A stretch of DNA of 64,000 bases from Methanosarcina barkeri str. Wiesmoor (lineage in GTDB: Archaea > Halobacteriota > Methanosarcinia > Methanosarcinales > Methanosarcinaceae), in contig NZ_CP009526.1 in the NCBI RefSeq assembly GCF_000969985.1, positions 4,154,001 through 4,218,000 of the forward strand. Direction: 5' to 3'. Each line of letters opens with the position of its first letter. Position 1 is the first letter of the stretch. Below the pieces are notes generated by a model. The model ran no database searches. It saw only the letters and a program-made list of their open reading frames with translations, and had not been told where the DNA came from. Shown here piece after piece: positions 55,988-64,000 of this stretch. The position numbers and the translations under genes were made by a program.

Positions 55988-56605
55988 ATCTTCGACGAAC
56001 TCAAAAACAGCGCAAGAAAGCTGATAATTCCAATTGCCCGCCTGATTCCCTTATCTCCGAATACTCTCACGTTGCTGGGTTTTGCCGTAAGCATCGCTGC
56101 AGGGGCAGCATTTGCGCTGGGAAAACCTTTTGCAGGTGGTCTTCTTATTCTTTTTAGCGGGATCTTTGATATCCTTGATGGCGGAGTCGCGAGGGCAAAA
56201 GGCAGGATTACGCCCTTTGGAGGCGTGCTTGATTCGGTTTGCGACCGGTATTCCGATGGTCTAATGTTCCTCGGAATAATAGCAGGCGCGGTTAACGGCA
56301 GGCTTGTCCTTTCCCCAATTGTGCAAATCGAAGGCTGGCTCTGGGCAGGCTTTGCCCTTATAGGCTCCTTCCTGGTAAGCTACACTCGCGCCCGTGCGGA
56401 ATCTGCAGGTTGCCGGAAATTGTCAGTCGGAATTGCCGAACGTACGGAAAGAATGGTTCTTCTGGCCCTGGGCGGAATTTCAGGTTTTCTAGGTTGGGCT
56501 CTGGTACTTGTAGCTGTGTTTTCCCACATCACCATTATCCAGCGAGTCCTTCGGGCAAAAAGCATATTGAGTAAGCCTTCAGAAGTTGATTTCCAAAAAC
56601 CGTAA
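55988..56605 (+). CDS. CDP-alcohol phosphatidyltransferase (archaetidylinositol-phosphate synthase type)
   Basis: About 206 residues, membrane enzyme that joins a CDP-activated lipid to a polar alcohol. The full catalytic motif is present in DILDGGVARAKGRITPFGGV and LDSVCDRYSD (D-x2-DG-x2-AR-x8-G-x3-D-x3-D). Several membrane helices follow. The conserved segment LIPLSPNTLTLLGFAV starts before the first normal start codon (TTG 56072). The frame is open further up, with GGAAGGGG at 55974-55981 but no ATG, GTG or TTG. ATC at 55988, or TTA/AAT just before, is therefore the likely but unusual start. Likely makes archaetidylinositol phosphate; other head groups are possible. Confidence 0.8.
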   Translation: MFDELKNSARKLIIPIARLIPLSPNTLTLLGFAVSIAAGAAFALGKPFAGGLLILFSGIFDILDGGVARAKGRITPFGGVLDSVCDRYSDGLMFLGIIAGAVNGRLVLSPIVQIEGWLWAGFALIGSFLVSYTRARAESAGCRKLSVGIAERTERMVLLALGGISGFLGWALVLVAVFSHITIIQRVLRAKSILSKPSEVDFQKP

Positions 56606-56803
56606 TAGATCAGACTCTGCTAAGAAATTCAGATAAGGATGGCATCTATGAGTAACGGAGTACTATAAAAAATATGGCAAAAAGAGTTTCCCTACTCTTT
56701 TCTACCGATACTCATTTATACTACATATTTGATTACAATAGTTGACGATGGTAAACAAAGAAAGAGATTTGCCATTGAGAATTTACAGTATAACCTGCTC
56801 TGC

Positions 56804-56878
56804 GGGGCCGTAGGGTAGCCTGGTCCATCCTGCAAGGCTGGGGGTCTTGCGACCTGAGTCCAAATCTCAGCGGCCCCA
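56804..56878 (+). tRNA. tRNA-Pro (GGG)
   Basis: Acceptor GGGGCCG pairs with CGGCCCC (56871-56877), with A73 at 56878 and an encoded CCA tail (56879-56881). The anticodon stem CAAGG/TCTTG (one G-T pair) encloses CTGGGGG with anticodon GGG at 56840-56842. The T stem CTGAG/CTCAG has loop TCCAAAT. No intron. Confidence 0.93.
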
Positions 56879-56881
56879 CCA

Positions 56882-58136
56882 AACTTTTACTTATACGTTA
56901 ATTTTGATAGACTTTACCCTTTGTTGCATTAATCTCTGGGGCTTTATTTATTTTTGTTTTCTAGTTCAATTTAGATTTTCTAGTTCAATTTATAGATTCT
57001 TTCATCGTTTTTCATTGTATTAGAACAGAAGTAACCTGATGTATTTTTTATTTTTGTTTTCTACTTTTTATGTTTTATATTAAACTATCAGGGTAAAGCA
57101 AAAATATCAATTTAGTTTTATATTTAGAACAACCAGTCGATAAAAAGTTATATATGCTTATACTTCCAATATACTATTATACGACTCATCTATACTTAAA
57201 ATTAAAATTCATAAAGTATCCCTGGGTCGTGGATGGAGGAAACTGTGTCAAATAAAATTACGATACCCAGAATCATTTGCTGGGTGTCCAAATATTTTTA
57301 CTAGTGGGATTGGTATCTTTATAATTCAAAAACAGTCACAAGAATTTCAAAGGGAGGTAATATATAGTTATATACAGTTTCATATCATTTGATATTGAAA
57401 GTTTGTACCTGGAAAAATCACCTAGATTACTATCTTAACTTCCTATTTTTTAGGCGCATATCTACTATAATGTATATCTGTGAGGTCAGACGATTGCGAT
57501 TTAAAACTATTGCCTTGAGTCTGATACTTAAGTTTAAGCGCATTTATCGATGCCAAGCGATATTTATGCGCTTAAAAATGCGGAACTAAAATTACTATAC
57601 TTTTTATGTTAATGATAGATTGTAATCAAGTTGTTGTGGATGACTGTGGTTCGTTACCAATCATGTAAAACCGACTTTTATTTTGACATGTTGTTTCTTG
57701 AGCTTGGATCCTAGATTCGGCAAGTCGACATTCATTTTCGATAATTTTTGTTGATGGCTATTTTGAAATGATGATTCCTTATTGCGTGCAGTTATGAGGT
57801 TTACATATGATCCGAAAATAATCTCTCATACCAAACTTTAACAGAAAAATGATTTAGTGTTTATATGTATTGTGGGAGTTGAGCCACACTGTAACCAGCT
57901 TTAAATCTAATGTGTATTTATCAAATGTCCAAAAAACGATATCAGGAATAATATTCAAATTCCTTATGTCAACCTGCCGAATCCAGGTTGGATGCATTAC
58001 ACTTGTTATTTCATCATTGGTTACTTTTGGAAAGGGACATTATGTTATTTGCCTTGGCTTTTGCCAGAGTTTACAAGGCACTTACAAAATAGAGTAAAAC
58101 ATGCTTTCAACAAAAACCGGCATGATGTCGAATTAA
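56882..58136. other. Gene-free 1.25 kb
   Basis: No supported gene; frames of 60-75 codons here show no family features. TTTTCTAGTTCAATTTA appears twice near 56970-56990, and TTTATTTTTGTTTTCTA twice at 56948 and 57047. A strong hairpin lies at 57533-57576. The region could be old mobile DNA, but no transposase was recognised. Confidence 0.5.
57533..57576. repeat. Strong inverted repeat
   Basis: TTTAAGCGCAT (57533-57543) pairs perfectly with ATGCGCTTAAA (57566-57576). Inside, ATCG and CGAT pair again around ATGCCAAG. It is unattached to any gene and could be an element end, a structured RNA or a protein-binding site. Confidence 0.75.
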
Positions 58137-58221
58137 TTAGCAATATGACGATACATTTATATTGCTAATACTACTACCTTGTATTACAAGATAGATATTG
58201 TATCTTGTAATACAAGGTAGT
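58137..58221. promoter_or_regulatory. Nested dyads: PadR operator
   Basis: ACTACCTTGTATTACAAGATA (58173-58193) is the perfect reverse complement of 58201-58221. Each arm also contains its own 13-bp palindrome CTTGTA(T/A)TACAAG (58179-58191 and 58204-58216), centres 25 bp apart. Just upstream, TTAGCAATAT (58137-58146) pairs with ATATTGCTAA (58159-58168). The sites lie 25-70 bp before the PadR start, a place where an autoregulator would block transcription. Confidence 0.8.
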
Positions 58222-58245
58222 GTGCGAAAAGAGGTGCAACGTATA

Positions 58246-58569
58246 TTGATACCGTCGCAAATGCTCAAAGGAATATTGGAAAACTGTATATTAAAAGTAA
58301 TCAGCGGTGACGAAACTTACGGATATGAAATTTCACAGCAATTGCAGAAATATGGTTTTTCAGATATTTCAGAAGGCACGATTTATCCGCTCCTGCTCCG
58401 CCTTGAAAAGAACAATCTCATAAAGGCAAAATATCGTGAGTCGGCTCTCGGACCAAAACGCAAGTATTTTTCCATCACACCGGCCGGGGAAAAAGAATTG
58501 GAGGCATTCATAAATAATTGGCAAGAGCTCAATCATGCTGTAAATCAATTATTTCATATTGGGGAATGA
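58246..58569 (+). CDS. PadR-family transcriptional regulator
   Basis: 107 residues. It begins IPSQMLKGILENCILKVISG; DETYGYEISQQLQKYGFSDI and SEGTIYPLLLRLEKNNLIKA form the winged helix, with SALGPKRKYFSITPAGEKEL as the wing. The start is TTG at 58246, which gives the family's usual first residues; GAGGTG is 11 nt upstream. It overlaps the next gene by 4 nt (ATGA). The pair PadR plus membrane protein is common in Firmicutes, so the unit may have been acquired from there. It should bind the double palindrome upstream. Confidence 0.9.
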   Translation: MIPSQMLKGILENCILKVISGDETYGYEISQQLQKYGFSDISEGTIYPLLLRLEKNNLIKAKYRESALGPKRKYFSITPAGEKELEAFINNWQELNHAVNQLFHIGE

Positions 58570-59267
58570 TGATGAAGACTGAGACAAAAATACTGAATCA
58601 AGAAAATAATGAGCTGGATAAGCGGTTAACCGAAAAAAATAACGTTATCATGACTGATATGGTATGCTACCTGCGCCTGGCAAACATTTCAGAGCATGAT
58701 CAGGAAGTCGTAAGGCAGGATTTGCTACAAATGGTCCTATCCGCGCAAGAACGTGGTGAAGATATTAAAACGTTGATCAGTGAAGATTATAAATCCTTCT
58801 GTGATGAGGTGATAGCCGCATTACCACAGAAAAATCATAAAGAGAGAGTCCTGGATCTTATTGATACACTTCTTTTGTCCACATCCATTCTTGGAGTAAT
58901 CCATATTGTCATTTCCAAAGAAACGATGGAATTAATTTATAATGCAGTAACAGGTCAACAGTTGAATTTTCATATTTCTATTTCCGTTGGTGATTTATTA
59001 TCCTATGTTATTATCATTGCAACTGGTTTTCTTATTGTTCATGTTATTGGCAAAAATTTACTAAAGCCAGAAAAAAAGCATAATCAAAGTAAGATAAAAA
59101 AGTTCATAATATGTGGAGCTATAAGCGGAGGTCTAATGGCTGTCTTTTTGATTATTGCATGGGTTGGCAGGCAAACACTTTTTACAGTTAATATATTTGC
59201 TGCATGTGTATTTATCTTAGGGCTATATATTGCGCATAAACTTCTTCAAGAACTCATCATAACGTAA
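58566..59267 (+). CDS. PadR-partner membrane protein (DUF1048/DUF1129-like)
   Basis: 233 residues. The N-terminal 95 residues are soluble and helical (MTDMVCYLRLANISEHDQEV, GEDIKTLISEDYKSFCDEVI), a domain of the type that follows PadR in Firmicutes. Four membrane helices follow: LIDTLLLSTSILGVIHIVIS, VGDLLSYVIIIATGFLIVHV, FIICGAISGGLMAVFLIIAW and TVNIFAACVFILGLYIAHKL. The start overlaps the PadR stop, so translation is coupled. It may sense membrane stress or antimicrobials, but nothing in the sequence proves that. The exact DUF number is from memory. Confidence 0.75.
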   Translation: MMMKTETKILNQENNELDKRLTEKNNVIMTDMVCYLRLANISEHDQEVVRQDLLQMVLSAQERGEDIKTLISEDYKSFCDEVIAALPQKNHKERVLDLIDTLLLSTSILGVIHIVISKETMELIYNAVTGQQLNFHISISVGDLLSYVIIIATGFLIVHVIGKNLLKPEKKHNQSKIKKFIICGAISGGLMAVFLIIAWVGRQTLFTVNIFAACVFILGLYIAHKLLQELIIT

Positions 59268-59516
59268 AGCAATTTATGGTTGAGCTTAACATGATGAGAA
59301 AGTGGTGAATGGCAGCTTACCGCTTTTTTGCATACATACCTCCCATGTTATTGCTTTCTTCATCGATGAAGGGCTCATCGTTATTCTCGCAACGCCAAAC
59401 ACAACTAAAAAAGTTGTTCCCAAAAATATTTAATAAACCAATAAACTATATGTGCAAATAAACTATATGTGCAAAAATATATTTGTCTAATTGGTAGTTC
59501 ATTATCTCATTTGCTT

Positions 59517-59735
59517 TCATTCACTTTCGCTTTCGTTATTACTTTGACTCATTCTTTCACGCCTGTACTTTTCCCGGATTTTCTCGATCATTTCTTCATT
59601 AGCTTCAATAACAAAAGCACCTACATACCCGCATTTTTTGCAGTGGTAAACCGAACCTGCATAACCGCCAACTTCATAATATAAATCTGCATTTCCGCAG
59701 ACAGGGCAAACTTCTATGAGTTTTTCCTGGTCCAG
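59517..59735 (-). CDS. Small zinc-ribbon protein, probable non-standard start
   Basis: About 72 residues: LDQEKLIEVCPVCGNADLYY, GGYAGSVYHCKKCGYVGAFV, then a helix IEANEEMIEKIREKYRRERM and an acidic tail. Two CxxCG pairs form a zinc ribbon as in many archaeal small proteins. GGAGG lies 7 nt before CTG (59733-59735), which is the best-placed in-frame codon; ATT at 59741 is too close, and no ATG, GTG or TTG is in frame after the TATA box (about 59777-59788). Otherwise the first Met is after both zinc knuckles. Function unknown; such proteins bind nucleic acids or other proteins. Confidence 0.7.
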   Translation of the reverse strand: MDQEKLIEVCPVCGNADLYYEVGGYAGSVYHCKKCGYVGAFVIEANEEMIEKIREKYRRERMSQSNNESESE

Positions 59736-59986
59736 AGCAATTCCTCCTTCAAAATGGCTTTCAATATCGAATTGTTAAATATATATAAGAAGGATGATTT
59801 TAATAAAGATGTTGTATCTGCTAATCAATATCTATAGGTATGGTATTAGCCAGTATTTATGGAATCCTTATACAGACATTATCCCACATCTGAGGAACCT
59901 GAGATACCCGAAATTCCCAATAAAATCCCAATTTTATTTTCTTAATTATATTAACAGAATAATTCAAGGCCTACAGTGAGTAAAAA

Positions 59987-62689
59987 ATGACTAAAATGAT
60001 GACCCCTGCAATGTGCCAGTACTATGAAGCCAAGCAGGCATATCCTGACACTCTGATCTTCTTCCGCATGGGAGACTTTTACGAATCTTTCGGAGAAGAC
60101 GCAAAAACTATTGCAAAAGAACTCGAGATCACGCTTACAGCCCGAGGAAAGGACAAATCAGGAGAGAGAATGCCGCTTGCAGGAATACCTTACCATGCAA
60201 TTGACACCTATCTGCCGAGGCTTATAAATAAAGGGTATAAAGTGGCAATTTGCGAACAGCTTGAAGACCCGAAAAAGGCAAAGGGAATTGTAAAAAGAGG
60301 GGTTGTCAGGGTTGTCACTCCAGGTACGGCAATTGACTCTTCCATGTTTTCAGATGCCTCAAACAATTACCTCATGGCAGTTGCTGGGAGAGAAATTGGA
60401 AAGCCTGGAAAGAATGCCGAAAACGAATTCGAAATTGGGGTGTCGTTTCTCGATATTTCTACAGGTGAATTCCTTACAACGCAATTCAGGGACTCGGAAA
60501 ATTTTGAAAAGCTTCTAAGCGAGCTCGCTCGCATGCGGCCGTCAGAATGCATTCTTCCTTCATCTCTGTATGAAAATCCCGCACTTGCCGAGCGGCTGAG
60601 AGCCCAAACTATTGTGCAGGAATTTGCCCCCGATATTTCAGGAGCAAAGGAAGCTGGAGAAAGGTTGAAAAACCATTTCAGGGTTGCAACCCTTGAAGGC
60701 ATGGGCTGTGAGAACCTGGATTTTGCAGTGTATTCGGCCTGGGCTGCCCTGGAATATGCACAGACTACACAGATGCGGGAGCTTACCCATATTAATACCC
60801 TGAGAACCTACTCAAATTCCGAATTTATGATCCTTGATTCCGTAACTCTGCGGAATCTCGAAATTGTTAAAAACGTGCGAGATGAAGGGGACGAAAATTC
60901 TCTTTACCGCATTCTGAATCATACGAAAACGCCAATGGGAAGCCGTGCCCTGAAAAAGTGGCTTTTGAAACCTTTGCTTTCCGTAGAAAAAATCAACTAT
61001 CGACTCGATGCTGTTGAAGAACTGACAGCAAAGCCTCTGCTCCGTTACGATCTCCGGAACTGGCTTTCAGATGTCAGGGATATAGAACGCCTCGTAGGCA
61101 GGGTAGTCTATGGGAACTCAAACGCAAGAGACCTTGTAGCCCTGAAAAAATCCCTTGAAGCTCTGCCTCCTGTCCGGGATTCCCTTCTAGAAAACATTGA
61201 ATCCACAATTTTAAATGATATTGCAGTCGGACTTGCATCGTTTTCCGAACTTGAAAATCTGGCTGAAATGATAGATAGAGCAATCGTTGATGAGCCTCCA
61301 ATCTCAGTTCGGGAAGGAGGCATGATAAAGTCTGGATATAATGCAGAACTCGATGAACTCAAGGATATTGCAAGCAACAGCAGGCAGTGGATTGCAAATT
61401 TTCAGCAGAAGGAAAGAGAAAGAAGCGGCATAAAGTCCCTGAAAGTGGGATATAATAAGATTTTTGGGTATTACATAGAAGTAACAAATGCCAACAGCAG
61501 CCAGGTGCCTGAGGATTATATCAGAAAGCAAACCATGGCAAATGCCGAGCGCTTTTTTACCCCTGAACTCAAGGAAAAAGAGAGCCTTATCCTGACAGCC
61601 AATGAAAAAGCTATAGCTCTCGAGTATGAAATCTTTACAGAAATTTTGCAGACCCTTTCAGCCCATTCAAGAGAACTTCAGGAAACCGCCGAAAGAATAG
61701 GCACGCTTGATGTCCTTACAGACCTGGCTGAAGTAGCAGAAAATAACAATTATATCAGGCCCCAGCTTACAGACGACTGCAAGATTCTTATCCGGGACGG
61801 GAGGCATCCGGTAGTTGAAAACACCGTACATGGCGGCTTTGTCCCGAACGATACCGAAATGGACTGCAAGGAAAATCAGTTTTTGCTGGTAACAGGCCCG
61901 AATATGGCAGGTAAGTCCACTTACATGCGTCAGACTGCCCTTATAGCTATTATGGCTCAGGTAGGTTCTTTTGTTCCTGCATCCTATGCTTCAATAGGGA
62001 TTATTGATCAGGTCTTTACAAGAATTGGGGCATTTGACGACCTTGCAAGTGGGCAGAGTACCTTTATGGTAGAAATGGTTGAGCTTGCCAATATCCTGAA
62101 TAATGCAAGCCCGAGAAGTCTTGTGCTTCTTGATGAGATCGGCAGGGGAACAAGTACCTATGATGGGTACAGCATTGCAAAAGCTGTTGTGGAATTCCTG
62201 CATAACAGGGGGAAAGTAGGAGTAAGGGCTCTATTTGCAACTCATTACCACCAGCTCACAGCCCTTGAAGAGAAATTAAAAAGAGTCAAAAATTATCATG
62301 TTGCGGTAAAAGAAGAAGGTCATGAGTTAGTTTTCCTGCGAAAGATCGTGCCGGGTGCAACAGACAGGAGTTATGGAATCCAGGTTGCAAGGCTTGCAGG
62401 CGTTCCGGAAAAGGTAATTGAAAGGGCAAATGAGATTCTTAAGGAACTCGAAAGAGAGAACGTGCTCGAAGAGGTTGAAGACAGCAAGAACGGAAAAAAG
62501 AGAAAAAGTAAGGCTACAGCGCGTTATACCCAGATGATGCTGTTTGACCCTGGAGACAGCGGTGGAAATACAGCAAAGGTAAACAGACCCAGCCCTGTAG
62601 AAACAGTTCTTAAAAAACTGAATGTGGACGAAATGACACCAATAGAAGCCCTGAACAAGCTTCATGAGCTCAAAAGGCTGCTGAATTGA
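59987..62689 (+). CDS. mutS: DNA mismatch repair protein MutS
   Basis: 900 residues of the bacterial MutS1 type. The N-terminal mismatch-binding domain has FFRMGDFYESFGEDA, with the Phe-x-Glu that stacks into mismatches. The connector, lever and clamp domains follow. The ATPase has GPNMAGKSTYMRQ (Walker A, about residue 640), LVLLDEIGRGTSTYDG (Walker B) and FATHYHQL. A C-terminal helix-turn-helix and Lys-rich linker complete it. Bacterial MutS-MutL in Methanosarcina is regarded as acquired by transfer. mutL follows 75 bp downstream. Confidence 0.97.
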   Translation: MTKMMTPAMCQYYEAKQAYPDTLIFFRMGDFYESFGEDAKTIAKELEITLTARGKDKSGERMPLAGIPYHAIDTYLPRLINKGYKVAICEQLEDPKKAKGIVKRGVVRVVTPGTAIDSSMFSDASNNYLMAVAGREIGKPGKNAENEFEIGVSFLDISTGEFLTTQFRDSENFEKLLSELARMRPSECILPSSLYENPALAERLRAQTIVQEFAPDISGAKEAGERLKNHFRVATLEGMGCENLDFAVYSAWAALEYAQTTQMRELTHINTLRTYSNSEFMILDSVTLRNLEIVKNVRDEGDENSLYRILNHTKTPMGSRALKKWLLKPLLSVEKINYRLDAVEELTAKPLLRYDLRNWLSDVRDIERLVGRVVYGNSNARDLVALKKSLEALPPVRDSLLENIESTILNDIAVGLASFSELENLAEMIDRAIVDEPPISVREGGMIKSGYNAELDELKDIASNSRQWIANFQQKERERSGIKSLKVGYNKIFGYYIEVTNANSSQVPEDYIRKQTMANAERFFTPELKEKESLILTANEKAIALEYEIFTEILQTLSAHSRELQETAERIGTLDVLTDLAEVAENNNYIRPQLTDDCKILIRDGRHPVVENTVHGGFVPNDTEMDCKENQFLLVTGPNMAGKSTYMRQTALIAIMAQVGSFVPASYASIGIIDQVFTRIGAFDDLASGQSTFMVEMVELANILNNASPRSLVLLDEIGRGTSTYDGYSIAKAVVEFLHNRGKVGVRALFATHYHQLTALEEKLKRVKNYHVAVKEEGHELVFLRKIVPGATDRSYGIQVARLAGVPEKVIERANEILKELERENVLEEVEDSKNGKKRKSKATARYTQMMLFDPGDSGGNTAKVNRPSPVETVLKKLNVDEMTPIEALNKLHELKRLLN

Positions 62690-62764
62690 TTGGACTAAGG
62701 GTCGATTAAAGGTCGATTAAAGTATTTCCAATGAAAGTTTTTCTGGTCTGGACGGAGTAAAGGA

Positions 62765-64000
62765 ATGATGGAAGAACATATTGAAGGGAAGAAAGAAGCT
62801 AAGGGAAATAAAATTCGGCTCCTTGATAAGGATACGATAAACAAAATAGCGGCCGGAGAGGTAATTGAACGCCCTGCATCCGTAGTAAAAGAGCTGATAG
62901 ACAACTCAATCGATGCAGGAGCTACGGACATCCGCATCGAAGTCGAAAAGGGTGGAAAACGCTCCATTCTTGTCCGGGACAACGGATGTGGAATGGACAG
63001 AGAAGATGCCCTGCTTGCATATAAAAAGCATGCAACTAGCAAGCTCACAAGGATTGAAGATCTTAATACTATTTCTACAATGGGTTTCAGGGGAGAGGCT
63101 CTTTCGTCTATCACAGCGGTTGCAAAGGTGGAGATTCTTACCAGGCCCCCAGAAGAAATTACAGGTACCAGGATAGTGATCCATGGGGGAAAAGTTCTGG
63201 AAACTTCAGCTGCAGGCACGACTCCGGGTACGTCTGTGAATGTAAAAGACCTGTTTTACAACATCCCGGCAAGGCAGAAATACCTCAAAAGCGACCGTAC
63301 CGAGCTTGCCCATATTACAGATACGGTAATGCAGCTTGCTCTGGCAAATCCGCATATTTCCTTTACTCTGCTCAGTGAAGAAAAGCCAGTCATAAGAAAT
63401 GCAGGCTCAAGCGAGTCTTTCAAAAGTATTGTAAATCTTCTGGGCCCGGATACGGCTCGTTCAATGCTTCCCCTGGAGTACAGGACCGAAGATTTTGAAA
63501 TTTTTGGATACATCTCAAAGCCTGAAACCACTCGACGAGAAAGCGACCAGATTTTCCTGTTCGTAAATACTCGCCCGGTAACCTCAAGGTCCATTAATAA
63601 AGCTATTCGCGAAGGATATTATACCAAAATTCCGAAAGAGCGCTATCCTGTAGCAGTGCTCTCTCTTATTGTCAATCCCGGGGAAGTGGACGTTAATGTA
63701 CATCCCCGAAAAGCTGAGGTTCGTTTCAGCCGGGAGAAAGAGCTTGGGGATGCGGTCACATCTGCAATAGAAAAAGTACTCTCCGAAAATGCTCTGGCTC
63801 CTGAAATTCGGGAAAAAAGAGACCGAGTTTTTCAGAAAACCTTCGATGTTTCAGGTTCTCCAGGTAGATTACAGGTCTCTGAAGCTGCGGAAATTTTTGG
63901 AAGGAAAGAGATTGGAAAGGATACCAGGATTCCGAAGACCGGAATTCTGGAAACTGGACTTCCTGAAAGAAGCAAAGTTATGAGAAATAAGGCTGAGACC
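62765..64000 (+). CDS. mutL: DNA mismatch repair protein MutL (5' part)
   Basis: 412 codons up to the window end. The GHKL ATPase is complete: IRLLDKDTINKIAAGEVIER (motif I region with Glu), VKELIDNSIDAGATDI, RDNGCGMDREDA, TSKLTRIEDL and TMGFRGEALSSI, then NVHPRKAEVRF of the transducer domain. It is the partner of MutS and lies in the same transcript. ATG at 62765, with GGAG 9 nt upstream; a second ATG follows at once. About 18 residues precede the conserved start, longer than in E. coli. The C-terminal endonuclease/dimer part is outside the window. Confidence 0.96.
   Translation, partial: MMEEHIEGKKEAKGNKIRLLDKDTINKIAAGEVIERPASVVKELIDNSIDAGATDIRIEVEKGGKRSILVRDNGCGMDREDALLAYKKHATSKLTRIEDLNTISTMGFRGEALSSITAVAKVEILTRPPEEITGTRIVIHGGKVLETSAAGTTPGTSVNVKDLFYNIPARQKYLKSDRTELAHITDTVMQLALANPHISFTLLSEEKPVIRNAGSSESFKSIVNLLGPDTARSMLPLEYRTEDFEIFGYISKPETTRRESDQIFLFVNTRPVTSRSINKAIREGYYTKIPKERYPVAVLSLIVNPGEVDVNVHPRKAEVRFSREKELGDAVTSAIEKVLSENALAPEIREKRDRVFQKTFDVSGSPGRLQVSEAAEIFGRKEIGKDTRIPKTGILETGLPERSKVMRNKAET

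Noticed and set aside
56072-56605. Starting the phosphatidyltransferase at TTG 56072
   Set aside because: This would remove the conserved SPNTLT segment and ignores a good TATA box and ribosome site about 90 bp upstream.
57389-58097. Open frames of 60-75 codons in the gene-free stretch
   Set aside because: No ribosome sites, no conserved-looking motifs, high Ile/Leu/Cys content typical of AT-rich non-coding DNA.

Overview
The window looks like a Methanosarcina chromosome (M. mazei/barkeri/acetivorans group). It holds a dimethylamine/trimethylamine methyltransferase operon whose mtbB and mttB genes carry the in-frame amber codon read as pyrrolysine. It also has a class I lysyl-tRNA synthetase, a bacterial-type GroES/GroEL pair, CTP-dependent riboflavin kinase, DUF1699, HisKA_2 histidine kinases, bacterial-type MutS/MutL and a tRNA-Trp with a long box C/D guide intron. 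Intergenic DNA is AT-rich, long, and full of minisatellites, decayed genes and insertion-element remains. The species is not fixed.

Layout. 0-9.8 kb: Nim-like flavoprotein, nifH relic, tRNA-Trp, aminotransferase, RNase H-like protein, groEL-groES and a divergent HTH gene. 9.9-20.3 kb: DUF362 ferredoxin protein, two multi-repeat PRC-barrel proteins, a DnaJ-type zinc finger, a broken HNH-like gene, a membrane histidine kinase with a decayed paralogue, and a phosphoribosyltransferase/hydrolase pair. 20.5-24.9 kb: an exopolysaccharide-type locus with a membrane GT2 synthase carrying an apparently permuted deacetylase domain, flanked by two glycosidase-like paralogues. 24.9-35.4 kb: accessory, gene-poor DNA with two copies of a 196-bp MITE, an IS256-type relic, surface proteins and ribK-ribB. 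35.4-46.1 kb: housekeeping genes (zinc finger, pcm, BFN nuclease, hisF, a MazG-like relic with a 67-bp tandem expansion, U32 peptidase, deoxynucleotide hydrolase-like protein, BofA-like protein, methyltransferase, lysS). 46.1-55.5 kb: mtbC-mttB-mttC-mttP-wHTH-small membrane protein-mtbB on the minus strand, with a long leader, a nifH relic upstream and an HdrD-like oxidoreductase. 55.5-64 kb: CDP-alcohol phosphatidyltransferase, tRNA-Pro, a PadR/DUF1048-type pair with a double operator, a zinc ribbon protein, mutS and the start of mutL.

How genes work together. MttB and MtbB pass methyl groups from tri- and dimethylamine to the corrinoid proteins MttC and MtbC, and MttP is the likely transporter. 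RibK and RibB supply FMN. GroES/GroEL form a chaperonin. MutS/MutL form a mismatch-repair pair.

The points most worth a second look are: an in-frame amber codon in pcm (candidate pyrrolysine outside methylamine metabolism), the permuted deacetylase-GT2 synthase locus, the 196-bp MITE with 8-bp target duplications, an unlisted 49-residue membrane protein inside the methylamine operon, two nifH relics, and several genes whose only well-placed start is a non-standard codon.
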